Assembly (NCBI GenBank): GCA_947463845.1
Contig: CANHUM010000015.1
Span: 1 to 13,082 of the forward strand
DNA: 13,082 nt
Direction: 5' to 3'
Source of the DNA: Comamonadaceae bacterium
GTDB taxonomy: Bacteria; Pseudomonadota; Gammaproteobacteria; Burkholderiales; Burkholderiaceae_C
Made by a program: the position numbers and the translations under genes. The notes below the pieces were generated by a model. It was not told the DNA's origin, searched no databases, and saw only the letters and a program-made list of their open reading frames with translations. Positions 7,212 to 13,082 of the stretch are shown one piece after another (position 1 is the first letter of the stretch; the number at the start of each line of letters is the position of its first letter).

Positions 7212-8399
7212 TCACAGCAACTTGCACCCCGTCAGGCGTTCGTGTTCGCGCAAGGCGAAACGGTCGGTCATGCCCGCAATGTAGTCGGCCACCGAGCGGT
7301 GCAGGTCGACGCTGGCGGCAAAGTCGGCAGACATCTCCGAAGGTTGGGCCACATAAGCGGCAAACAACTCGCGCACCACCTGCTGCGCCTGTGCGGTGGT
7401 GTGCATGACCTGCGGATGGCGGTAGAGCTGGGCAAACAAAAAACTTTTGAGTTCGCTGCTGCGTGCCTTCATGCCGTCACTGAAAGCCACCAGAGGTCCT
7501 GCCAGGCGGGCCTCGGCCAAAGTGCGCACACCCGCTTGGCTTGCGTTCTTTTGGGTGGTGTTGATCACGTCATACACCTGGTCGCTCAACATGCGGCGGA
7601 TGGTCTCGTACAACAGACGACGCGGCTTGTCTGACAAGCCTGGATGCTCGATCAGCGTCTGCTGGTGGTAGTGGGCAAACAAGGCCACTTGCAGCAATTG
7701 TTCGATGGTGATGAGGCCCGAGCGCACACCGTCGTCGATGTCGTGCGCGTTGTAGGCGATGGCATCTGCCAGATTGCACAACTGCGCCTCCAGGCTGGGC
7801 TGGGTTCGGTCCAGAAAGCGCCGCGCCACACCGCCGGGCTCCAGCGCTTCCATCGCCTCGGCGTTGGACCGCGAGCAATGCTTGAGAATACCTTCACGGG
7901 TTTCAAAGCTCAGGTTCAAGCCATCAAACGCGGGATAACGCTCTTCGAGCTGATCCACCACGCGCAGGCTTTGCAGGTTGTGCTCAAAGCCTCCATGCCC
8001 GACCATGCATTCATGTAACGCGTCCTGCCCCGCATGGCCAAATGGCGTGTGGCCCAGGTCGTGGGCCAGCGCCACGGCCTCCACCAAATCCTCCTTGAGC
8101 CCCAGCGCCCGGGCAACCGAGCGGCCCAGTTGCGCGACTTCGAGCGAGTGCGTGAGCCGGGTGCGGAACAAGTCACCTTCGTGGTTCAGGAACACCTGCG
8201 TCTTGTAAACCAGACGCCGAAAGGCCGTGGAGTGCACGATGCGATCGCGGTCGCGTTGAAAAGCGTTGCGCGTGGGGGCGGGGGCTTCAGCAAACCGGCG
8301 ACCCCGGCTGTACGCCGGGTCGCAGGCCAGCGCTGACAAGCTGGTCTGTGCCTGGGCGGCACCCCCAGAAAAATCCAGAGACTCGGCGTACATGGACAT
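7212..8399 (-). CDS. dgt: Deoxyguanosinetriphosphate triphosphohydrolase-like protein (dNTPase)
   Basis: Dgt-type enzymes hydrolyse dGTP or other dNTPs to the nucleoside and triphosphate, tuning the dNTP pool. The protein has 395 residues. The HD-domain metal ligands are visible: H84 in RLTHSLEVAQ, H113-D114 in LAHDLGHTPFGHAG with H117 and H122 next to them, and D212 in NLADAIAYNAHDIDDG. The N-terminal RGRRFAE and DRDRIVHSTAFRRLVYKTQVF blocks match the bacterial dGTPase-like family (deoxyguanosinetriphosphate triphosphohydrolase-like, about 370-400 residues). The start ATG at 8399 shares its A with the TGA of aroB (TGATG); a second ATG at 8393 is possible. In many betaproteobacteria dgt is followed directly by gltB; here accessory genes intervene. 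Confidence 0.93.
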   Translation of the reverse strand: MSMYAESLDFSGGAAQAQTSLSALACDPAYSRGRRFAEAPAPTRNAFQRDRDRIVHSTAFRRLVYKTQVFLNHEGDLFRTRLTHSLEVAQLGRSVARALGLKEDLVEAVALAHDLGHTPFGHAGQDALHECMVGHGGFEHNLQSLRVVDQLEERYPAFDGLNLSFETREGILKHCSRSNAEAMEALEPGGVARRFLDRTQPSLEAQLCNLADAIAYNAHDIDDGVRSGLITIEQLLQVALFAHYHQQTLIEHPGLSDKPRRLLYETIRRMLSDQVYDVINTTQKNASQAGVRTLAEARLAGPLVAFSDGMKARSSELKSFLFAQLYRHPQVMHTTAQAQQVVRELFAAYVAQPSEMSADFAASVDLHRSVADYIAGMTDRFALREHERLTGCKLL

Positions 8400-9511
8400 C
8401 AGGCACAGCAGGCGTTGATCACCTCGCGCACCAGTGCGTCGGGCGCGCCGCAGACGCTCGCCTTGCCGGGACCGTCAATGACCACAAACTGGATATCGCC
8501 GCCAATGGCTTTTTTGTCCAGCCGCATGTGTTCGATGTAGTGACCCGCGTTGTCGGCCGCGTCAATGACGGGGCCGCGCACAGGCAGCCCCGCACGCGCG
8601 ATCAAGGCCCGCAAACGCGCGACAAAAGCGGCGTCGACTTTGCCCAGGCGCCGAGAGAGCTCTGCGGCCATGACCATGCCGCAACCCACGGCTTCACCGT
8701 GCAACCAGACGCCAAAGCCCAGACCGGCCTCGATCGCATGACCAAAGGTGTGGCCAAAATTCAAAATGGCCCGCAGACCGGCTTCGCGCTCGTCCTGCCC
8801 CACGACCCAGGCCTTGATCTCACAACTGCGTTTGACGGCATGGGCCAATGCCACCGGGTCTTGGGCCATGAGCGCATCGATGTGGGCCTCGATCCAGTCC
8901 AGAAAAGCCATGTCGGCGATCGGGCCGTATTTGATGACTTCGGCCAGGCCCGCGCTCAACTCGCGTGCAGGCAAGGTGGCCAAGGTGTTCAGGTCGCAGA
9001 CCACGCGCACCGGCTGGTAGAACGCACCGATCATGTTTTTGCCCAGCGGATGGTTGATGGCGGTCTTACCGCCCACCGACGAATCAACCTGCGACAAGAG
9101 CGTGGTGGGCACCTGCACAAAGGGCACCCCACGCATGTAGCTGGCGGCCGCAAAGCCGGTCATGTCGCCGATCACACCGCCGCCCAGCGCGAACAGCACG
9201 GTCTTGCGGTCACACCCCTGGCCCAGCAGCGCATCAAAAATCAAGTTCAAGGTCTGCCAGTCCTTGTGGGCCTCGCCATCGGGCAGCACCACGGTGAACA
9301 CCTGCTTGTAATGGGGGGCAATGGCGCTGCGCAAAGCGACCTCGTACAGCGGGGCAACCGTGTCGTTGGTCACGATCATGGCTGTCTGCGCCTTGGGCAG
9401 ACCGGTCCAGGTGTCGGCGCGGCTCAGCAAGCCCTGACCGATGTGGATGTCGTAACTGCGGTCATCCAGCGAAATGGCAACCGTTTGGAAGGAAGATGTG
9501 GACTCGGACAT
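8399..9511 (-). CDS. aroB: 3-dehydroquinate synthase
   Basis: AroB converts 3-deoxy-D-arabino-heptulosonate 7-phosphate to 3-dehydroquinate, the second step of the shikimate pathway, using NAD+ and a divalent metal. The 370-residue protein shows the nucleotide-binding LPDGEAHK (77-83), [13 protein letters not shown] (110-122), [20 protein letters not shown] (134-153), and metal ligands E191 in AEVIKYG, H254 in NFGHTFGHA and H271 in HGEAV. Length fits the family. The ATG at 9511 (MSESTSS) is chosen over TTG at 9547, which would add 12 non-conserved residues and overlap aroK. It starts 32 bases after the aroK stop and its stop overlaps dgt, so the order aroK-aroB-dgt forms one unit. Confidence 0.96.
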   Translation of the reverse strand: MSESTSSFQTVAISLDDRSYDIHIGQGLLSRADTWTGLPKAQTAMIVTNDTVAPLYEVALRSAIAPHYKQVFTVVLPDGEAHKDWQTLNLIFDALLGQGCDRKTVLFALGGGVIGDMTGFAAASYMRGVPFVQVPTTLLSQVDSSVGGKTAINHPLGKNMIGAFYQPVRVVCDLNTLATLPARELSAGLAEVIKYGPIADMAFLDWIEAHIDALMAQDPVALAHAVKRSCEIKAWVVGQDEREAGLRAILNFGHTFGHAIEAGLGFGVWLHGEAVGCGMVMAAELSRRLGKVDAAFVARLRALIARAGLPVRGPVIDAADNAGHYIEHMRLDKKAIGGDIQFVVIDGPGKASVCGAPDALVREVINACCA

Positions 9512-9543
9512 AGCCCCCAAGTGTAGGGGCTTTGGTTCACAGT

Positions 9544-10107
9544 TCAACGCTTTTCAATCGCCGGGCCATGGTCAGATGACCCCAACTGCGAAGGCAGATG
9601 GCCTGCCAATTCCAGCTGCATCAAGATCATGTTGACCAAGGTGGCCACCGAGGGGCGGCCGGTTTCAATGACGAAATGTGCCGTCTCACGGTAAAGCGGA
9701 TCGCGCTCTTCATACAGGCTGCGCAAACGCTGAAGGGGATCGTCCACTTGCAACAAAGGCCGCGCAGTGTCATGGCGCACACGGCGAAAAATGTCCTCGG
9801 GCATGGAGCGCAAATAAATCACCTGCCCGCGCTCACGCAGATGACGGCGATTGGCTTCACGCAAAACAGCGCCCCCTCCGGTCGAAATCACGCCAGCGTG
9901 CTGACTGCTCAACTCGTCCAGCACCTGCTGCTCGATGTCGCGAAAACTGTCCTCGCCTTCTCGCGCAAAGAACTCCCGGATCGAACAACCCAGACGGTGT
10001 TCGATCACATGATCGGAATCGACAAAAGGCCAACCCAATCGACGGGCCAGTTGCCTGCCAATGGTGGTTTTGCCTGACCCCGGGAGGCCAACAAAAATGA
10101 TGCTCAC
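9544..10107 (-). CDS. aroK: Shikimate kinase
   Basis: AroK phosphorylates shikimate at the 3-hydroxyl with ATP. The 187-residue protein has Walker [10 protein letters not shown] (7-15), the shikimate-binding D32 (FVDSDHVIE) and R56 (FRDIE), GGG at 77-79 (STGGGAVL), the R116 lid region (TARPLL) and [10 protein letters not shown] at 132-141. Length is in the usual range with a slightly longer tail. The start is GTG at 10107, preceded by AGAG at about seven bases; there is no in-frame ATG that keeps the Walker motif context. It lies 130 bases downstream of pilQ, with a candidate terminator hairpin between, and just ahead of aroB. Confidence 0.95.
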   Translation of the reverse strand: MSIIFVGLPGSGKTTIGRQLARRLGWPFVDSDHVIEHRLGCSIREFFAREGEDSFRDIEQQVLDELSSQHAGVISTGGGAVLREANRRHLRERGQVIYLRSMPEDIFRRVRHDTARPLLQVDDPLQRLRSLYEERDPLYRETAHFVIETGRPSVATLVNMILMQLELAGHLPSQLGSSDHGPAIEKR

Positions 10108-10122
10108 ATGAGTTCTCTGGCT

Positions 10123-10157
10123 AAAAACAGCGACCCACTGGCTGGGCTGCGTGGGTC
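10123..10157 (-). terminator. Candidate intrinsic terminator or attenuator between pilQ and aroK
   Basis: Read on the minus strand, GACCCAC (10157-10151) and GTGGGTC (10138-10132) form a perfect seven-pair stem around a 12-base loop. The bases GCTG and then TTTTT (10127-10123) follow. The T-run starts four bases beyond the stem, so termination may be only partial. It ends 15 bases before the aroK start codon, leaving no room for a promoter after it; this favours an attenuator or leaky terminator with read-through. Confidence 0.4.
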
Positions 10158-10237
10158 ATACGCAGAGAAAGAGTGTATTCGACCCCGTCACCCCAAGGAG
10201 CGATGGAGGCCAGAACTTGCGCCTGCCACGGACAAGT

Positions 10238-11656
10238 TCAAGGCGGCGTGCTGGCCAGGTCATCGGCCATCACGCGGGGCGTCAAGAAAATCAGCAATTC
10301 ACTGTTGCGTTGTGAACGATCGCGATTTTTGAACAGCCAACCCAGGCCAGGAACACTCCCCAGACCCGGCACCCGGGCCTCGTTGTTGCGGTCGGTCTCC
10401 TCGAATATACCGCCCAGAACCACCGTGCCTCCATCGTCCACCCTGACCTGTGTTTTGACATGCTTGGTGTTGATCGCAAAGCCTGCCGGGGTGAGCTGTC
10501 CCACGCTGTCCCGGTTGACATCCACGTCCAGCACCACCGAACCGTCCGGTGTGATTTGCGGTGTCACTTCGAGTTTCAAGTTGGCCTTTCGGAAGGTGAT
10601 CGATGTCGCGCCACTGGCCGAAGCGGTCTGGTAAGGCAATTCGGTGCCTTGCTCGATCAAGGCCTTGGTCTGGTCCGCCGTGACCACCCGGGGACGGGAC
10701 ACCACCTTGCCGCGTCCATCGGCCTCAAGGGCCGACAGCTCGACATTGATGAAGCGATCCGCTGCCGCGTTGAACAGGGAAACCGCAAACGTTGAAGGCG
10801 AATGGATGGTTTGCCCCGCCGAAGCCGCCGGTAAATTGACCTGATTGCCGGTGACCACACCCGGACCCACGGTGACATTCGAGGCACCCAAAGCCAAGGT
10901 TTTGCCTGACCCGTTCACCTGCAGTGGCATGGCCAGTCCTGCCCCAAGACGCACACCCAAGGATTCGCCGAATTGACGCTCCGCCTCGACGATGCGTGCC
11001 TCGATCATGACCTGCCGAATCGGCACATCCAAACGCTGCAGCAAGGTGTCCACATGCGCCAGGCGCGATGGCACATCCGACACGAACAACTGGTTGGTGC
11101 GCGGGTCAAACAACACACTGCCGCGCATGCTGAGCATGCGTCCGCCGCCTCCTGCCACGCCGCCGGACAGGCCACCCTGCAAGCGTTGGGCCAGATCTCC
11201 TGCGCGCGCGTGTTTGAGGCGAACGTGCAACACCTGCAAGGGACTGACGGACTCGAGTGCCGCACGGGATTCGAGTTGCTTTTTCTCGCGTTGAGCCCAT
11301 TCGTCCTGGGGTGCCACCCACATCACCCGGCCGTCGACTCGAAAGGCGAGACCTTTGGCCTGCAAGACAATGGTGAGCGCTTGAGGCCATGGCACATTGG
11401 ACAACCTGACTGTGACCTGCCCACTCACGCCCTCTGCAGCCACCAGATTCAAACCTGAGAAGTCGGCAAACACCTGAAGCAATGTCTTGAGGGGGATCTC
11501 CTGAAAATTCAGGCTGATGGGGTCATCGGCTCTGGGCAGGACCGCCTCGGTCATAGGCCTTGCCACTGGCCCCTGGGACTTGGCCGGATCCACCAGCAAG
11601 AACAGCCAAACCAGAAACACACACCCAGTCCAATGCGTACCCGCATGATTTTTCAT
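10238..11656 (-). CDS. pilQ: Type IV pilus secretin PilQ, short form without AMIN domains
   Basis: PilQ forms the outer-membrane pore through which type IV pili emerge. The 472-residue protein begins with a signal peptide (hydrophobic segment about 11-22). An STN/N0-type domain follows (ISLNFQEIPLKTLLQVFADFSGLNLVAAEGV to VMWVAPQDEW, about 47-120), then an N1/secretin_N domain (about 139-211) with a Gly-rich loop and the block RGSVLFDPRTNQLFVSDVPSRL. The secretin core (about 214-461) ends with the signature VPGLGSVPGLGWLF (429-442) and NSELLIFLTPRV. Typical betaproteobacterial PilQ proteins are about 700 residues because one or two AMIN domains precede the STN domain; here they are absent. The ATG at 11656 overlaps the upstream stop (ATGA), so the start is well set. 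The similarity of the STN and core regions to PilQ supports the call over MshL or GspD. Confidence 0.92.
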   Translation of the reverse strand: MKNHAGTHWTGCVFLVWLFLLVDPAKSQGPVARPMTEAVLPRADDPISLNFQEIPLKTLLQVFADFSGLNLVAAEGVSGQVTVRLSNVPWPQALTIVLQAKGLAFRVDGRVMWVAPQDEWAQREKKQLESRAALESVSPLQVLHVRLKHARAGDLAQRLQGGLSGGVAGGGGRMLSMRGSVLFDPRTNQLFVSDVPSRLAHVDTLLQRLDVPIRQVMIEARIVEAERQFGESLGVRLGAGLAMPLQVNGSGKTLALGASNVTVGPGVVTGNQVNLPAASAGQTIHSPSTFAVSLFNAAADRFINVELSALEADGRGKVVSRPRVVTADQTKALIEQGTELPYQTASASGATSITFRKANLKLEVTPQITPDGSVVLDVDVNRDSVGQLTPAGFAINTKHVKTQVRVDDGGTVVLGGIFEETDRNNEARVPGLGSVPGLGWLFKNRDRSQRNSELLIFLTPRVMADDLASTPP

Positions 11657-12666
11657 GGCGACATCTCCTCCATCCGCAGCGTGAGAACGCGACCTTGCGG
11701 GTCGCGCACCTGAATGCCATCACCGTCGATGCGACTCACCCGGTGACCTTCCAAACTCAGCTGCCGCCCTTCCCGGATACGGAACCAGTGTGTGGCATTG
11801 GCCAACACGGCCTCTGCCTGCTCGCCATCACGCCAGATACCCATGACGCGCACAGGCAGCATGGGCTGGCGTTCGGGCGCATGCGAGAAAATCAGCTCGT
11901 GTGGCGTCGACACCGAATCAGCAGTTCGAACGGAGGCCTGCGGTCCCGTCGGGGGGGCACTCGCGGTTTTTTTCACCTTGCCCGGTGACTCAAAAACCGA
12001 TGGACCCCTTGCTTGAGGAGGGATGTCGTGGATGGCGGACATGGACCGCGCCCATTCAGCATCGTCTTTGACATTTCCGGCATGCTGGGGCTGAGCCCAG
12101 ATCCGCCACACCACTTCAATGTCCACGCCCTCCATGCCTGCACTGGGTACCACGCGCAAGCGGTCCATCGACCAGACCGGCCCCATCTGGACCAACGCGG
12201 CCCACAAACCCGCCCAATTTTCAAAATGGGCTTGCAAGCGCATCACCATGGCCTCGCTCGGCAGGGGCGCCAGCCAGGGTTCAGTGACCGGCTGCATCGA
12301 TATCAGCCGCACACGGTGTTTGGACAGCGCATTTTTCAAGTTCATCCACATTGGCCCGTACTGTTCAGGAGCGGGCAAACGCTGGATCTCAGGGTTCGCC
12401 ACCCCTTCTTCGGTCACCGGACGCGCTGGAGGCAATGCTGCCAGTTGTGCTTGCAAGGACTGCACCGCCTGTCGGGTCTGCACGAAATCGACCCAGATAT
12501 CGGCATGCACCCACATGCCCACGCCCCATGTGAGCAGGCACGCCGACACGGCAAAAGCCCAACGCCTCGCCCACCAACGCCACTGCGCCTGAACACGGGA
12601 ACCCCAGTCCCCCAGCCCCACCTTCCAGGGCGGCTGTTGCGCGAAGGTCGAAGACCCCGCACTCAT
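11653..12666 (-). CDS. pilO: Type IV pilus alignment protein: apparent PilO-PilP fusion
   Basis: One 337-residue chain appears to join two normally separate inner-membrane proteins of the pilus machine. Residues 36-55 form a single membrane helix, followed by a short coiled-coil-like stretch (TRQAVQSLQAQLAAL) and a periplasmic region (about 100-195) with the layout of PilO's ferredoxin-like domain (GPMWMNLKNALSKHRVRLISM, then MRLQAHFENWAGLWAALVQMGP and VDIEVVWRIW). Next comes a low-complexity linker (about 196-267) and a small all-beta domain (about 268-337: VRVMGIWRDGEQAEAVLAN, FRIREGRQLSLEGHRVSRIDGDGIQVRD), matching the PilP C-terminal domain that docks onto PilQ. No separate pilP or PilP lipoprotein signal is present. 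The ATG at 12666 overlaps the PilN stop (ATGA); an upstream ATG at 12726 is out of context. PilO/PilP assignments rest on position and fold pattern, since both families diverge quickly. Confidence 0.8.
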   Translation of the reverse strand: MSAGSSTFAQQPPWKVGLGDWGSRVQAQWRWWARRWAFAVSACLLTWGVGMWVHADIWVDFVQTRQAVQSLQAQLAALPPARPVTEEGVANPEIQRLPAPEQYGPMWMNLKNALSKHRVRLISMQPVTEPWLAPLPSEAMVMRLQAHFENWAGLWAALVQMGPVWSMDRLRVVPSAGMEGVDIEVVWRIWAQPQHAGNVKDDAEWARSMSAIHDIPPQARGPSVFESPGKVKKTASAPPTGPQASVRTADSVSTPHELIFSHAPERQPMLPVRVMGIWRDGEQAEAVLANATHWFRIREGRQLSLEGHRVSRIDGDGIQVRDPQGRVLTLRMEEMSP

Positions 12667-13082
12667 GGTCTGCCCCCTGTGTCCGATGGACGTGCGATGG
12701 CATTCAGGGTCTTGAACACGGGCCACGGGCTGACCCAGACGAACTCCACACCCATGACTTCCTCTGCGCTCTCAGCCGCGTTAGCACCTCGGGCGGCGAC
12801 ACTGGTTTGACGCACCAGATCGCCTGGCCGTAGGCTTGTGGTCTCAGGCTCAGACACATGGCGCTGCAAATGCGTCGTCAACTTTTGTCGGGTGGCGCTG
12901 AGGCTATCGAAGTCACGGCTCCAACCGCTCAGTTCCAGCTTGCCAGACTCGATTTGCAGACGCGACAAGCGCCAGGAAATGCCGACGGCTTCACTTCGCA
13001 AGGCCTCGTTCAAAGCGGCCCATGCTTGATGCTGCTCGTTGATTCCACTGAGGTGCTGGACTTGTTGCCGTTTTTTTTCGAT
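12663..13082 (-). CDS. pilN: Type IV pilus assembly protein PilN-like, C-terminal part, runs off the right edge
   Basis: The last 139 residues of a protein whose start lies beyond the window; the frame is open to the last base (IEKKRQQVQHLSGINEQHQ...). PilN is a bitopic inner-membrane protein that pairs with PilO and links to cytoplasmic PilM. Seen here: a coiled-coil-like start (KKRQQVQHLSGINEQHQAWAALNEAL), then a beta-rich segment VGISWRLSRLQIESGKLELSGWSRDFDSLSATRQKLTTHL that resembles the PilN periplasmic domain (LxxLxIxxGxLxLxGxS...). After a loop of about 35 residues a strand GVEFVWVSP follows. The assignment rests mainly on this pattern and on position ahead of the PilO/PilP gene and pilQ, with an ATGA junction. 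An internal TTG at 13013 is not taken as a start because coding continues upstream. Confidence 0.72.
   Translation of the reverse strand: MEKKRQQVQHLSGINEQHQAWAALNEALRSEAVGISWRLSRLQIESGKLELSGWSRDFDSLSATRQKLTTHLQRHVSEPETTSLRPGDLVRQTSVAARGANAAESAEEVMGVEFVWVSPWPVFKTLNAIARPSDTGGRP

Noticed and set aside
8348..9526. A 392-codon open frame on the plus strand
   Set aside because: It is antisense to aroB and the 5' end of dgt, whose proteins carry complete catalytic motifs. Its translation is His/Gln/Gly-rich with no family pattern, as expected for an antisense frame at high GC.
10172..10177. TACACT-like -10 hexamer upstream of aroK
   Set aside because: No acceptable -35 hexamer lies 16-18 bases upstream (CTCCTT at 17), so a promoter is not supported.
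12529..12561. Possible lipobox (V-S-A-C at residues 40-43) in the PilO-PilP protein
   Set aside because: Only about seven hydrophobic residues precede the Cys and the hydrophobic stretch continues past it to residue 55, which fits an uncleaved membrane helix better than a lipoprotein signal.
1..13082. CRISPR arrays, tRNA or rRNA genes, prophage or known defence genes
   Set aside because: No regularly spaced direct repeats, no RNA-gene sequence patterns and no phage or defence proteins are visible; the sequence is almost fully occupied by the genes listed.

Overview
The window looks like a chromosomal segment of a betaproteobacterium in Burkholderiales, most likely Comamonadaceae or a close relative. 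The basis is high GC, a Bug-family (TctC-like) periplasmic binding protein, and the remains of the gene order pilNOPQ-aroK-aroB-dgt-gltB that I recall as conserved in betaproteobacteria. Genus cannot be fixed from the sequence alone.

Layout, read along the minus strand from 13082 down to 4522: the 3' end of a pilN-like gene, a single gene in which PilO and PilP appear fused, a short pilQ secretin, then aroK (shikimate kinase), aroB (3-dehydroquinate synthase), dgt (an HD-domain dNTP triphosphohydrolase), an MFS transporter, a DUF1415 protein and a SAM-dependent methyltransferase. Most junctions are stop/start overlaps (ATGA or TGATG), so translation is probably coupled. A hairpin followed by five T residues lies between pilQ and aroK and may act as a terminator or attenuator.

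From 1811 to 4467 three plus-strand genes run convergently towards that cluster: an AtuA-like (DUF1446) protein, a separate 100-residue AtuA-like small domain protein, and a Bug-family solute-binding protein with a signal peptide. They look like a small catabolic/uptake operon for an unidentified organic acid or terpenoid-like compound.

From 921 to 1736 lies a REP-associated (Y1/HUH) transposase gene bracketed by near-identical hairpin repeats in inverted orientation. Below it, running off the left edge on the minus strand, is the 5' part of gltB (glutamate synthase large subunit) with its own plausible sigma70 promoter, which ends 5 bp short of the mobile element.

The most unusual content is the type IV pilus alignment module: PilO and PilP in one chain, with a PilQ that has no AMIN domains. 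These could reflect a simplified trans-envelope connection. The accessory genes between dgt and gltB look like insertions into an otherwise conserved housekeeping block.
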